Source of the DNA: Paenibacillus albus
GTDB lineage: Bacteria; Bacillota; Bacilli; Paenibacillales; Paenibacillaceae
Direction of reading: 5' to 3'
Assembly (NCBI RefSeq): GCF_003952225.1
Contig: NZ_CP034437.1
Span: forward strand, 1,097,501-1,161,500
DNA: 64,000 nt
The notes under the pieces were generated by a model. The model ran no database searches. It was not told the origin of the DNA and saw only the letters and a list, made by a program, of their open reading frames with translations. The position numbers were made by a program, and so were the translations under genes. The stretch's first letter is position 1, and each line of letters opens with the position of its first letter. Positions 1-11,646 of the stretch are shown in pieces.

Positions 1-2793
<2,793 letters not shown>

Positions 2794-2917
2794 AAATAAG
2801 TTAATCAGCTAAAGCAAGAAACCTTCGCAAAGGTTCGTATCCAGTTTTCAGGATGCAATCCTGAACTTTATGGCTGCCTCAGTCATAATGGACAAGCATT
2901 ACTTGAGGCAATTGTGT

Positions 2918-2994
2918 GGCGGTGTAGCTCAGCTGGCTAGAGCATTCGGTTCATACCCGGAGGGTCGGGGGTTCGAGTCCCTTCGCCGCTACCA
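2918..2994 (+). tRNA. tRNA-Met (anticodon CAT), elongator type
   Basis: A 77-base cloverleaf with encoded CCA. The anticodon loop is TTCATAC. The anticodon stem lacks the three consecutive G-C pairs of initiator tRNA, so elongator Met fits best. A lysidine-modified tRNA-Ile cannot be excluded from sequence alone. First of six tRNAs between the 23S gene and the terminator at 3462. Confidence 0.9.
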
Positions 2995-3003
2995 CACCCA
3001 TAT

Positions 3004-3079
3004 GGAGGCTTAGCTCAGCTGGGAGAGCATCTGCCTTACAAGCAGAGGGTCGGCGGTTCGATCCCGTCAGCCTCCACCA
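3004..3079 (+). tRNA. tRNA-Val (anticodon TAC)
   Basis: A 76-base cloverleaf with acceptor GGAGGCT paired to AGCCTCC, anticodon loop CTTACAA and encoded CCA. It lies 9 bases after the tRNA-Met gene in the same array. Confidence 0.96.
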
Positions 3080-3093
3080 TATATTTTAAATGC

Positions 3094-3170
3094 GGAGCCG
3101 TGGTGTAGTGGCCCAACATGCCTGCCTGTCACGCAGGAGACCGCGGGTTCGAATCCCGTCGGCTCCGCCA
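3094..3170 (+). tRNA. tRNA-Asp (anticodon GTC)
   Basis: A 77-base cloverleaf with acceptor GGAGCCG paired to CGGCTCC, discriminator G, anticodon stem-loop CCTGCCTGTCACGCAGG and encoded CCA. Third gene of the array. Confidence 0.96.
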
Positions 3171-3190
3171 TTTAACTTAAATAATAATTA

Positions 3191-3266
<76 letters not shown>

Positions 3267-3274
3267 TGTAACAT

Positions 3275-3358
3275 GGAGGGCTAGCGAAGTGGCCAAACGC
3301 GGGAGACTGTAAATCTCTTCCTTCGGGTTCGGTGGTTCAAATCCATCGCCCTCCACCA
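3275..3358 (+). tRNA. tRNA-Tyr (anticodon GTA)
   Basis: An 84-base tRNA with the long variable arm typical of bacterial tRNA-Tyr, anticodon loop CTGTAAA and encoded CCA. Confidence 0.95.
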
Positions 3359-3370
3359 TTCTCTTTATGA

Positions 3371-3446
3371 GAGCCATTAGCTCAGTTGGTAGAGCACCTG
3401 ACTTTTAATCAGGGTGTCGTAGGTTCGAGTCCTACATGGCTCACCA
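3371..3446 (+). tRNA. tRNA-Lys (anticodon TTT)
   Basis: A 76-base cloverleaf with acceptor GAGCCAT paired to ATGGCTC, anticodon loop CTTTTAA and encoded CCA. Last tRNA of the array, just before a terminator. Confidence 0.96.
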
Positions 3447-3461
3447 TTTCGATACCTATTC

Positions 3462-3493
3462 AACCTGCAAGGCTTGCGCCTGCAGGTTTTTTT
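3462..3493 (+). terminator. Rho-independent terminator of the rRNA-tRNA operon
   Basis: Stem AACCTGCA/TGCAGGTT with an 11-base loop, followed by a run of Ts. Confidence 0.85.
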
Positions 3494-3573
3494 GTTGTTT
3501 TCACTGTTCTGACTAATTCGTAGTGCCGCGGGCAAACTGAACACAAAGGCTGCTTCAGGGGGTTATTAGAGAC

Positions 3574-4515
3574 ATGGATTTCCTGCTATCTGCATTGTTG
3601 TGTTTTGCGCTTGTCGCGGTATTAGTGCCGATTCTTCGTAAATACGCGCTTCGGATGGGTTTCGTAGATCGGCCATCAGCTCGTAAAATCCACCGGACGC
3701 CGATTCCGTTAATGGGTGGGGCTGCACTTTATGTAGGTGTCGTTGTTACACTGTTTCTTTTTCTAGGAGCTACTCCACTAAGCATGACAATTGGTATAGG
3801 CGGGCTCATTCTTGTTGTCATTGGGCTTGCAGATGACGCGGCGAAGGCAAACGGCAATGAGTTTCCCGTGTGGCCGCGTGTAGTTGTCTACATTGCAGCT
3901 TCCATTATTCCAATGTTATTTGGTATTCGTATACAAGGTTTATCGGGCATACATGGTACGATTGATTTTCCGTTCTGGCTAGAAGTAATCAGTTCGATGG
4001 TTTGGGTATTTGCGCTTATTAATATGATTAATTTCATTGACGGTGTAGATGGGTTGGCCTCCGGAGTGTCCACCTTATCATCGTTGACGCTATTCGTTGC
4101 GGCGTTGCTGAAGCATCAATATCCGACTGCATTGCTCGCGGTTATCATGGTGGGGGCTTGTTTGGCCTTTCTCATCTATAATTTCTATCCGGCGCGGATA
4201 TTCATGGGGGATGCAGGTGCTGCTTTTCTCGGTTATGCGCTTGCGGTTACGGCAGTAGATGGGGCGTTCAAGAGCGCGACGCTTGTAAGCGTTGCTGTTC
4301 CGCTGCTTGCACTAGGCGTGCCGATTCTAGATACTGCTGTTGTAATGATGCGCAGACTTCTCTCTGGAAAAGGGCTGCATCGAGCCGATAAGCTGCATAC
4401 TCATCACGTATTGATGCGATGGGGACTTACACAGATCCAAACAGTCTCCTTCATCTATCTAGTAGCAGCGCTATTCTCCTTGCTATCCATTGTTTTACTC
4501 CTCGCTTTAAGCTGA
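3574..4515 (+). CDS. tagO: MraY/WecA-family undecaprenyl-phosphate HexNAc-1-phosphate transferase (TagO-like)
   Basis: Membrane enzyme that transfers a GlcNAc-1-phosphate-type sugar from a UDP-sugar to undecaprenyl phosphate, the first committed step for wall teichoic acid or another secondary wall polymer. The 313 residues are mostly hydrophobic, with about ten membrane segments. Family motifs seen are RKIHRTPIPLMGG near residue 37, GLADDAAK near 83 (metal and substrate aspartates), NFIDGVDGLASG near 151, NFYPARIFMGDAGA near 203, and the HADKLHTHH-like histidine motif near 270. AGGGGG precedes the ATG. In Paenibacillus the polymer might be a pyruvylated wall glycan that anchors SLH proteins; the large SLH gene in this window makes that attractive, but it is inference. 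Confidence 0.9.
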   Translation: MDFLLSALLCFALVAVLVPILRKYALRMGFVDRPSARKIHRTPIPLMGGAALYVGVVVTLFLFLGATPLSMTIGIGGLILVVIGLADDAAKANGNEFPVWPRVVVYIAASIIPMLFGIRIQGLSGIHGTIDFPFWLEVISSMVWVFALINMINFIDGVDGLASGVSTLSSLTLFVAALLKHQYPTALLAVIMVGACLAFLIYNFYPARIFMGDAGAAFLGYALAVTAVDGAFKSATLVSVAVPLLALGVPILDTAVVMMRRLLSGKGLHRADKLHTHHVLMRWGLTQIQTVSFIYLVAALFSLLSIVLLLALS

Positions 4516-4532
4516 TTGAACCGCCTAATCTA

Positions 4533-4599
4533 TGGTACAATGTGCAAAAAAGCACATTTGTGCACGTGTTGTGTGGTACAATGAGCCAAAAAAGCGCAT
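4533..4599 (+). repeat. Imperfect tandem direct repeat upstream of the PucR-type regulator
   Basis: Two related units begin TGGTACAATG, at 4533-4557 and 4574-4599. Each continues with an A-rich run flanked by GTGC/GCAC-like arms, so each can form a small hairpin. The TACAAT hexamers could be -10 elements, but no good -35 lies at the right distance. Function is unknown; an autoregulatory site is possible. Confidence 0.45.
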
Positions 4600-4627
4600 G
4601 AAACGCGTGTTGGATAGGGGCAAGCCG

Positions 4628-5767
4628 ATGAGTGAAGCAAAGTGGATTAAGCAACTGCAAGCTGTCCTAGATTGCCCGGTCCGAGAGATGCAGCTGCCAA
4701 TCCAAGATTGGAACATGGTGATAGAAGATCGTATCACCTCTAATAACTCGCAAAAGCCGAATGCGGTTACAACCGGGGATTATGTGATCGGTCCAGAAGG
4801 CGCTGTCTGGTTTCTGCTGCATATAGGAGCACAGCTCGTCAATCTGCTTGAAGTGGAACGTGAGCGACTATCTGAGACAGAATTACGGCTTATTAGTTGG
4901 ACACTAGCTCAGATGCTCGCTGAGAAGACCAAGAGCTATGAGGGTATACCGGAGTCGGAGCGCTATGCTCGAGAGCTTGGAGCTTGGATTGAAGAGCAAT
5001 TGGAGGCAGGGGAGACGAAACAGCCGCTGCCGGATCGTCTTATGTCGAGAGGAAAGCTGTTCTCCTCCATGATTCCGTTCTTGCTGGTAAGTGAGCAGGC
5101 TGAATCAGGACGAGCAAGCTATAATGAACTGGAGAAGCTGCTGCGTACGTTCCTTGCTGAAGAGGTTATCATTATTCCGCTCAAAGAGCAGGAGTGGCTG
5201 ATTCTTGGTCCTATAACATTAATTCATGATGCACAGCTTGAGGAACGCGATGAGGAAGATGAAGAATCGATCGAGGAGAGCTTAACATCCATTGTATCAG
5301 GTCTACATGAGATGCTTTCAAGCGAATGGATTGGCGAGTGTCATCTGGCGGTCGCTCAACCGATCTCCCCGATAAGCTCGATTGTCAGTGTATCCGCATT
5401 GCTGCGGGAAACCATACATCTCGGAAAGGCGTTCCATGTCGGAACGAATATTCATCTGCCATGGCTGCTTCATCTTGAGCGCTTGCTGGATACGATCCCG
5501 GAAACTCAGCGAGTGAAATTCGTGGAGCAAGCGCTTAAGCGGAAGGATGCTTTTCTAGAGCCGGAGATTCTTACGACACTTGAAACTTTCTTCGCGCTTG
5601 ATTGCAATGTGAGCGAAACGGCGAAAAAGCTCTATATCCATCGCAATACTTTGCTGTACAGGCTGGATAAGCTCAAGCAAGAAACCGAACTGGACGTTCG
5701 GCAGTTCCGTGATGCAGTTCTCGTCAAAATTATTTTGCTATTGTACAAAGTGACGAAAAGGTCGTAG
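4628..5767 (+). CDS. PucR/CdaR-type transcriptional regulator with C-terminal HTH
   Basis: Probable DNA-binding regulator of 379 residues. The last 60 residues carry the PucR-type helix-turn-helix: a segment ending SETAKKLYIHRNTLLYRLDK, then a short acidic stretch and RQFRDAVLVKIILLL, as in CdaR and PucR proteins. The N-terminal ~300 residues have no signature I recognise and probably act as a sensor. The ATG at 4628 (MSEAKWIKQ) is preferred over in-frame starts from 4532, because those would run through the repeat and their product is low-complexity; the ribosome site GGATAGGGG is weak. Ligand and targets cannot be read. It stands alone between tagO and the sugar ATPase gene. Confidence 0.75.
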   Translation: MSEAKWIKQLQAVLDCPVREMQLPIQDWNMVIEDRITSNNSQKPNAVTTGDYVIGPEGAVWFLLHIGAQLVNLLEVERERLSETELRLISWTLAQMLAEKTKSYEGIPESERYARELGAWIEEQLEAGETKQPLPDRLMSRGKLFSSMIPFLLVSEQAESGRASYNELEKLLRTFLAEEVIIIPLKEQEWLILGPITLIHDAQLEERDEEDEESIEESLTSIVSGLHEMLSSEWIGECHLAVAQPISPISSIVSVSALLRETIHLGKAFHVGTNIHLPWLLHLERLLDTIPETQRVKFVEQALKRKDAFLEPEILTTLETFFALDCNVSETAKKLYIHRNTLLYRLDKLKQETELDVRQFRDAVLVKIILLLYKVTKRS

Positions 5768-5858
5768 TTTTTTTGTAAAGTATGTGCATAGTCATTGTGA
5801 GGCCGCTGATATACACTAAGTGTATTGAAAGACTACTACCGTTTAGGGGGAAATACAA

Positions 5859-6980
5859 ATGGCTGGTGTACGCTTAGAGCATGTTTACAAAAAATACGCG
5901 GGTACTGATCTCGCTTCCGTAAAAGATTTCAACCTTGACATTAAAGACAAAGAATTCTTGGTTCTTGTCGGCCCATCGGGTTGCGGTAAATCCACAACAC
6001 TTCGTATGATTGCTGGTCTGGAAGAAATCTCTGAAGGTAAACTGTTCATCGGCGAGCGTCTTGTTAATGACGTTGCACCTAAAGATCGCGATATCGCGAT
6101 GGTATTCCAATCCTACGCGTTGTACCCACATATGAACGTATACCAAAACATGGCTTTTGGTTTGAAACTTCGTAAATTCAAAAAAGCAGAGATCGACAAA
6201 CGTGTTCGTGAAGCTGCTAAAATTCTTGATATCGAGCATTTGCTTGAGCGTAAACCAAAAGCACTTTCCGGTGGTCAACGTCAGCGTGTTGCCCTAGGCC
6301 GTGCGATCGTTCGTGAACCACAAGTATTCTTGATGGATGAGCCGCTTTCCAACTTGGACGCTAAACTCCGTGGCCAAATGCGCGCTGAGATCTCCAAGCT
6401 CGCTAAACGTCTTGAAACAACTGTTATCTACGTAACACATGACCAAATCGAGGCAATGACAATGGGTGACCGTATCGTCGTTATGAAAGACGGTATCATT
6501 CAACAAGCTGCTTCTCCAGAAGAGCTTTACAACCACCCAGTAAACATCTTCGTAGCAGGCTTTATCGGCGCACCTTCGATGAACTTCATCTCCGGTACTG
6601 TGGCTGAAGCTGGCGGCGTTGTACGCTTCAAATCGAACAACATTGATGTTCTTGTTCCAGAAGGCAAAGCTGCGCAACTGCGTGAAAAAGGCCTGATCGG
6701 CAAAGAAATCATCCTTGGTATTCGTCCAGAAGATCTGCATGAAGAGCCAGTTTTCCACGAGGCTTCCCCGCAAACAATCGTGAACGCTCACGTTGAAGTT
6801 GCTGAGAACCTTGGTCACGAAATGTTCTTGTACCTGAACGGTCTTGGCAAAGACACTGTAATCGCACGTGTTGACGGCCGCTCCGGTGTTAAAGAAGGTA
6901 CAAACGTGAAGCTTGCTCTTGATATGAACAAAGTTCATGTCTTCGACAAAGAGACAGAACTGAACGTATTCGAAGCATAA
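5859..6980 (+). CDS. msmX: ABC transporter ATP-binding protein, MsmX/UgpC type
   Basis: Cytoplasmic ATPase that energises carbohydrate importers of the CUT1 class. The 373 residues carry Walker [10 protein letters not shown] (~38-46), the Q-loop [12 protein letters not shown], signature [14 protein letters not shown], Walker [17 protein letters not shown], the H-loop THDQ, and a C-terminal OB-type (TOBE) regulatory domain from about 240. No permease or binding protein lies beside it, as for B. subtilis MsmX, which serves several importers; that shared role is inferred here. Codon choice is strongly biased (GTT, AAC, CGT), unlike its neighbours, which suggests high expression. A good terminator follows. 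Confidence 0.92.
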   Translation: MAGVRLEHVYKKYAGTDLASVKDFNLDIKDKEFLVLVGPSGCGKSTTLRMIAGLEEISEGKLFIGERLVNDVAPKDRDIAMVFQSYALYPHMNVYQNMAFGLKLRKFKKAEIDKRVREAAKILDIEHLLERKPKALSGGQRQRVALGRAIVREPQVFLMDEPLSNLDAKLRGQMRAEISKLAKRLETTVIYVTHDQIEAMTMGDRIVVMKDGIIQQAASPEELYNHPVNIFVAGFIGAPSMNFISGTVAEAGGVVRFKSNNIDVLVPEGKAAQLREKGLIGKEIILGIRPEDLHEEPVFHEASPQTIVNAHVEVAENLGHEMFLYLNGLGKDTVIARVDGRSGVKEGTNVKLALDMNKVHVFDKETELNVFEA

Positions 6981-7006
6981 TTGATAAGGCGCTGAGCCTT
7001 TACAGA

Positions 7007-7040
7007 CAACCGCCCGATCACGAATCGGGCGGTTGTTTTT
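7007..7040 (+). terminator. Terminator after the sugar ATPase gene
   Basis: Perfect 12-bp stem CAACCGCCCGAT/ATCGGGCGGTTG with a 5-base loop, followed by five Ts. Confidence 0.9.
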
Positions 7041-7145
7041 ATTGCGTATTTTCGTTACGATAACAATAGCTGAATAGTTAATAAGTTACATATAAAATCT
7101 CGTAGCTGGCTGCGACTTTTGAGGAGGCCAACCGATGGCTAAAAA

Positions 7146-8072
7146 GTGAAAGTATCTGAGCTAATCAGTCAATTCCAGCTCGAAATATTAAGTGGTGAAG
7201 ATGGACTGCGCCGCAGCATAACTGTTGATGATTTGTCACGTCCCGGTCTAGAGATGGCAGGTTACTTTGAATACTATCCGAAAGAGCGGGTACAAATTCT
7301 AGGTCGAACTGAGCTGACTTTCATGGATACGCTGAGCAAGCAGGAGCGTATGGACCGTATGGAACGACTGTGTGATGAGGAAACGCCATGTTTCATTATT
7401 ACACGCGGACTGGAAGCGCCGGCTGAGCTGATTGAGCTGTCCAACGAAAAGCAAATTCCGGTTCTTCGCAGCAACGCGGCAACGACGATTTTTCTAAGCC
7501 GGATAACGAACTTCCTTGAGCGTAAGCTCGCACCATCTGCGACGATTCACGGCGTTCTAGTCGATGTGTACGGTGTAGGGATGCTTATCACCGGCGGCAG
7601 CGGCATTGGTAAGAGTGAAACAGCACTCGAGCTTGTGAAACGAAGCCACCGCCTTGTAGCGGATGATGCAGTCGAAATCCGCCAAACCTCGGATGGTCAA
7701 CTGCACGGAACAGCACCTGAGCTCATTCGCCATCTGCTTGAAATTCGTGGTCTAGGCATCATTAACGTTATGACATTGTTCGGCGCTGGCGCTGTCCGTA
7801 ATATGAAGCGCATTAGCGTCGTTATTAAGCTCGAGAATTGGCAGGCGGACAAGCAGTACGACCGCCTCGGTCTTGATGAAGAAACAACGCGTATTATCGA
7901 TACAGATGTTCCGATCGTTACCGTTCCGGTTCGTCCAGGTCGAAACTTGGCAGTCATTATTGAAGTGGCAGCCATGAACTTCCGTTTGAAGCGCATGGGC
8001 TACAACGCAGCGCTGCAATTCACGAATAAGCTGACGGAGACGATTGCGGAAGATTCGGATGATTTTGATTGA
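7146..8072 (+). CDS. hprK: HPr kinase/phosphorylase
   Basis: Bifunctional sensor enzyme that phosphorylates Ser46 of HPr and Crh and reverses it, setting carbon catabolite repression. The 308 residues show Walker [14 protein letters not shown] (~149), the second HprK signature [19 protein letters not shown] (~200), and [19 protein letters not shown] near the C-terminus. The start is odd. AGGAGG at 7122 serves ATG at 7135, but that frame reads MAKK and then stops at TGA 7147. The long frame opens at GTG 7146, overlapping the stop. Relatives begin MAKKVKVSEL-like, so one base, probably an A of the run at 7141-7145, appears lost. Translation may continue by stop-start reinitiation. It heads the hprK-lgt-ppaX-yvoF cluster. 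Confidence 0.93.
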   Translation: MKVSELISQFQLEILSGEDGLRRSITVDDLSRPGLEMAGYFEYYPKERVQILGRTELTFMDTLSKQERMDRMERLCDEETPCFIITRGLEAPAELIELSNEKQIPVLRSNAATTIFLSRITNFLERKLAPSATIHGVLVDVYGVGMLITGGSGIGKSETALELVKRSHRLVADDAVEIRQTSDGQLHGTAPELIRHLLEIRGLGIINVMTLFGAGAVRNMKRISVVIKLENWQADKQYDRLGLDEETTRIIDTDVPIVTVPVRPGRNLAVIIEVAAMNFRLKRMGYNAALQFTNKLTETIAEDSDDFD

Positions 8073-8177
8073 TTGGTAAAAGGACTTGGGAGGCGTCATA
8101 CAGAAATGGATAAGTGTGAAGTGTGCAGCTTATTCATTCTGTATGATTATTTATGTGAGAGAAGGAGCCTGTGACGT

Positions 8178-9218
8178 ATGTTCGGATTACGGTTAGATCC
8201 AATTGCTTTTTCCATTGGCGCCATTAGTGTGCACTGGTACGGTATTATTCTAGGAACCGCGGCGCTTGTAGGCTTGCTTCTAGCTGTTCGCGAAGGCAGA
8301 CGCTTCGGTTTGTCGCCGGACTTCTTCATGGATTTGCTGCTCCTGGGTGTGCCGTCGGCAATTGTTGGCGCACGAATTTATTATGTTATGTTCACTTGGG
8401 ATGAGTATAAAGGTAATCCGCTGGACGTATTCAAGATCTGGCATGGCGGTATTGCAATTTATGGCGCGCTTATTGGGGCATTCGCCTGCGGCGTAATTTA
8501 TTTCCGAGTCAAAGGATACAGCTTCTGGCGTGTTGCTGATATCTGTGCACCTTCGCTTATTGCGGGTCAAATGATTGGGCGCTGGGGCAACTTCGTCAAT
8601 CAGGAAGCATTCGGTGGACCTGTCGAAGAATCGTTCCTTCGTCATACGCTTCATCTGCCAAACTGGATTGTCGATCAGATGTTAGTCGATACGGACGGCT
8701 TGTATCATCACCCGACATTCCTGTATGAATCACTTTGGAACCTAGTCGGCTTGATCCTGCTTCTCGTTATCCGCCGTCGCCAATTCCTGCGTGCAGGTGA
8801 ATTGCTGTTCAGCTACTTCATCTGGTATTCAATCGGACGTTTCTTCATTGAAGGCCTTCGTACTGACAGCCTTGCATTCCACGGCGCTGCATGGGCAGCG
8901 AAGGTAATGGATGCACTGTGGTCGCCAATGAAGCTGTTCGGATTCGATGCGGGTTACTTGAACCCTGCTGAAGGTAATATCCGTATTTCGCAGCTGATAT
9001 CTGTTCTGCTTATTATTGCTGCAGTTACCCTCATTATCGGCCGTCGTACAACGGGCGGAACGAAGGTGTTTTACAGCGATCCGATTATTAACTATAAGAC
9101 AGGCCTTCCTGCTGGTACAGAAGCAGCGGCGAAGCAGACAGCTGTTCCTGCAGAGAGTCATCCAGACGTCAAAGACCACTCGGACGAAGCAGGCAGAGAC
9201 ACAACAATAAAGGAGTAA
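8178..9218 (+). CDS. lgt: Prolipoprotein diacylglyceryl transferase
   Basis: Inner-membrane enzyme that moves diacylglycerol from phosphatidylglycerol onto the lipobox cysteine of pre-lipoproteins. The 346 residues contain the Lgt signature IGRWGNFVNQEAFGGP (~132-147), the HGGIAIYGALIG block near 93, and about seven membrane segments. The C-terminus carries a hydrophilic tail of ~55 residues rich in A, E, K and T, making it longer than the usual 270-290 residues; this tail looks disordered. AAGGAG precedes the ATG at 8178. The ppaX ribosome site overlaps its 3' end, so the two are probably cotranscribed. Confidence 0.95.
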   Translation: MFGLRLDPIAFSIGAISVHWYGIILGTAALVGLLLAVREGRRFGLSPDFFMDLLLLGVPSAIVGARIYYVMFTWDEYKGNPLDVFKIWHGGIAIYGALIGAFACGVIYFRVKGYSFWRVADICAPSLIAGQMIGRWGNFVNQEAFGGPVEESFLRHTLHLPNWIVDQMLVDTDGLYHHPTFLYESLWNLVGLILLLVIRRRQFLRAGELLFSYFIWYSIGRFFIEGLRTDSLAFHGAAWAAKVMDALWSPMKLFGFDAGYLNPAEGNIRISQLISVLLIIAAVTLIIGRRTTGGTKVFYSDPIINYKTGLPAGTEAAAKQTAVPAESHPDVKDHSDEAGRDTTIKE

Positions 9219-9228
9219 CACAATTAGC

Positions 9229-9885
9229 ATGACAACAACGATTAGAACAATGCTGTTTGACCTAGACGGCACGATTATGGATACGAATGAGCTGATTATT
9301 CAATCGTTTATTCACTCGCTAAAAGGAATTGTGCCTCCGGAGTTTGATCGTGAGCATATTATTCCGAGCATGGGGCAGCCGCTAACGACACAGATGCAGC
9401 TGTTCTCAGGCCGCGAGGATGTGACTGACTTAGTCGCAGCCTATCGCGAAATTAATCTGAAGATGCATGATGATTATGTGACAGCCTTCCCGTACGTAAG
9501 AGAAGTGTTTGCGAAGCTGCATGATGCAGGAATCAAAATCGGGATTGTGACGACGAAGATGCGGCTGACGACAGAGCGCGGCCTTCGTTACGTGGGCTTG
9601 TATGAGTATGTTGAGCCAGGTGCGATCGTGACGATCGAGGATGTCGAGCATCCGAAGCCGCATCCAGAGCCGGTGCAGAGAGCAATCGGGCTGCTAGGCG
9701 CTGACCCGAAGACTACGATGATGGTCGGAGATAGCGGAGTAGACATCGAATCTGCTGAAGCGGCTGGCGTCATCTCGGTCGGTGTGGCGTGGTCATTGAA
9801 AGGCGAGGCGAAGCTGAGGGAGAGCGGGGCGCGTCATATTATTCATGACATGCGCGATTTGTACGCATTCGTGGGATTGGAGTAA
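9229..9885 (+). CDS. ppaX: HAD-family pyrophosphatase PpaX
   Basis: Cytoplasmic HAD hydrolase. In B. subtilis PpaX hydrolyses the pyrophosphate released when HprK/P dephosphorylates P-Ser-HPr, which fits its place near hprK. The 218 residues show motif [11 protein letters not shown] (nucleophile and acid-base aspartates), motif [10 protein letters not shown], motif III lysine in HPKPHPEP, and motif [12 protein letters not shown]. Its AAAGGAG overlaps the end of lgt. It resembles phosphoglycolate phosphatases, and the gene order decides for PpaX. Confidence 0.9.
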   Translation: MTTTIRTMLFDLDGTIMDTNELIIQSFIHSLKGIVPPEFDREHIIPSMGQPLTTQMQLFSGREDVTDLVAAYREINLKMHDDYVTAFPYVREVFAKLHDAGIKIGIVTTKMRLTTERGLRYVGLYEYVEPGAIVTIEDVEHPKPHPEPVQRAIGLLGADPKTTMMVGDSGVDIESAEAAGVISVGVAWSLKGEAKLRESGARHIIHDMRDLYAFVGLE

Positions 9886-9892
9886 AGCTCCT

Positions 9893-10369
9893 TTGAGAAA
9901 TGTTGAACGCTTTCCGGTCGAAGGGCCGAACGCCTTGTGGCAAGTCTATCATACAGTCAGCAGGTTCAAAGCAATACGTAATTTCGTGTTTATACAAGTG
10001 GCGCGCTACTGTCCTTCTCTGCCGGTGAAAAATTGGATCTACCGGCATGTGCTCGGCATGCAGGTAGGGCGCCACTGCGCTTTTGCGCTTATGGTGATGG
10101 TGGATGTATTCTTTCCCGAAAAGATTTCTGTCGGAGATAATTCGATCATAGGCTATAATACAACGATACTGACCCATGAGTATTTGATTAAAGAGTATCG
10201 GCTAGGCGAAGTGCGGATTGGCGCGAACGTGATGATCGGCGCGAATACGACGATTCTTCCCGGTGTGACCATTGGAGATGGAGCGGTTGTAGCAGCGGGC
10301 TCAGTCGTGCACAAAGATGTGCCTGCAGGTGCTTTTGTCGGAGGCAATCCCATCAGAGACATTCGGTAA
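9893..10369 (+). CDS. yvoF: Left-handed beta-helix acyltransferase, YvoF-like
   Basis: Probable O-acetyl- or acyltransferase of 158 residues. The C-terminal half has hexapeptide repeats typical of left-handed beta-helix transferases: [20 protein letters not shown], then [28 protein letters not shown] at 9893 is chosen as start, with GGAG ten bases upstream overlapping the end of ppaX. An upstream ATG at 9845 lies wholly inside ppaX and would add 16 residues without similarity to the family. The acceptor is unknown. The order ppaX-yvoF matches B. subtilis. Confidence 0.82.
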   Translation: MRNVERFPVEGPNALWQVYHTVSRFKAIRNFVFIQVARYCPSLPVKNWIYRHVLGMQVGRHCAFALMVMVDVFFPEKISVGDNSIIGYNTTILTHEYLIKEYRLGEVRIGANVMIGANTTILPGVTIGDGAVVAAGSVVHKDVPAGAFVGGNPIRDIR

Positions 10370-10389
10370 AGAATAAGGAGCTTGGTTTC

Positions 10390-11502
10390 ATGAATCGTAG
10401 ACTAATTGCGATCTCCGCATTATTCATCTTTGCAGCGTTATGTACGGGCGGCTACTACATTCACGTTAAAGGGCGCTCGCACTCGTCGCGGACAACGGCA
10501 GCGGCTAATCGCGGCAGTGCAGCGAGAGCAGCTGGGAATCAGACGATAGCAAAGGGCAGCAGTACGTTAACGCGGCCGGAAAAGTACTACAGCAATAAAG
10601 TTATTGTCTTGATGTACCATGAGGTCGCTGCAGTGCCAAAGGACGATAAAGCGCTGCCGCTAAACAAATTCGAGCAGCAGCTCGCCATGATGAAAGCGGA
10701 AGACTTCCACTGGATTACGATGAAGCAGTATGAACAGTTTATTTTGCATGGGACTCATGTTCCGGATAATGCGGTTCTGATGACGTTCGACGATGGCTAT
10801 GAATCGTATTACACGGATACGTACCCGGTTCTGAAGAAATTCCATGTACCTGCGACGAACTTCTTAATTGTGAATACAGTTGGCAACCCGCATCATATCG
10901 GTATTCCGAAGCTAAACTGGCAGCAGGTAGCGGAAATGCACAAGAACGGATACGATTTCTACAACCATACATTTGATTCACATCTCTATGTCGCCTATGA
11001 TAGCAAGGGCAAACGGCAGAAGCCTGCGCTCTCATCACCAATGTATCTGAAGGCAAAGCATCGCAAGGAAACGACGAAGGAGTATCGGAAACGAGTCACG
11101 TCGGATTTGGCGGAAGCCAATACGATACTTGCGCAGAAGCTTGGCACTGATGAAGATAAAATTGTCGCATTCCCATATGGAGCCTACAATAAGCAGGTGC
11201 TGGATATTTGCCGCAAGCTTGGCATCTACATTACATTCACTGTGAAGAGCGGCATTAATGCGAAAGGCCAAACCAATGGTTACCGTGTCAACGCTGGGGG
11301 CATCGACGATAATCCAGACACCTTGATCCAGGCCATGAAACAGGGGGGTCACTCTTCGGGGACGGAGAAGGGGACGCCCCTTTTCCTTTTCCAATTAGGG
11401 GTATTCGGAACCGCGATCATTGGGCTTGTGCTTATGCGGATGCTTATTAGCGCGTGGGAGGACAAGCATGGCCGCCGACTATTCAGGAAGCGCAGTAGCT
11501 GA
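10390..11502 (+). CDS. Membrane-anchored polysaccharide deacetylase (NodB domain)
   Basis: Probable extracytoplasmic carbohydrate esterase family 4 enzyme of 370 residues. The N-terminal membrane segment covers ~5-22, followed by an Ala/Ser/Gly-rich linker. The NodB domain spans ~75-310: VLMTFDDGYESYYTDTYPVL (catalytic and metal Asp-Asp), the histidine motif NHTFDSH, and VAFPYGAYN near 258. After the domain comes HSSGTEKGTPLF and then a second membrane helix (~335-355) with a basic cytoplasmic end. That linker is encoded by a G/C-rich patch at 11341-11385 with runs of G and C unlike its surroundings, perhaps a small inserted repeat. Peptidoglycan or a biofilm glycan are likely substrates. Confidence 0.85.
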   Translation: MNRRLIAISALFIFAALCTGGYYIHVKGRSHSSRTTAAANRGSAARAAGNQTIAKGSSTLTRPEKYYSNKVIVLMYHEVAAVPKDDKALPLNKFEQQLAMMKAEDFHWITMKQYEQFILHGTHVPDNAVLMTFDDGYESYYTDTYPVLKKFHVPATNFLIVNTVGNPHHIGIPKLNWQQVAEMHKNGYDFYNHTFDSHLYVAYDSKGKRQKPALSSPMYLKAKHRKETTKEYRKRVTSDLAEANTILAQKLGTDEDKIVAFPYGAYNKQVLDICRKLGIYITFTVKSGINAKGQTNGYRVNAGGIDDNPDTLIQAMKQGGHSSGTEKGTPLFLFQLGVFGTAIIGLVLMRMLISAWEDKHGRRLFRKRSS

Positions 11503-11541
11503 AGTGTGACTATTGGGCAAGTTATACAGGAAAATGCTGTA

Positions 11542-11570
11542 TTGACGGATAGATGGGCGCGTGGTATTAT
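11542..11570 (+). promoter_or_regulatory. Predicted sigma-A promoter of the histidine operon
   Basis: -35 TTGACG (11542-11547) and -10 TATTAT (11565-11570) with a 17-base spacer, about 75 bases before hisZ. No T-box or leader peptide was recognised between them. Confidence 0.7.
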
Positions 11571-11646
11571 TACGACTAATCCTTTATTTTGGTAGTAAGG
11601 TAACATGGTAACACGTTAACAAACTAAAGTGTCGGCGGTGAATTTC

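Noticed and set aside
11503..11646. T-box or histidine leader peptide ahead of hisZ
   Set aside because: No T-box core (TGGNACCGCG-like) and no run of His codons; only a plain promoter is visible.
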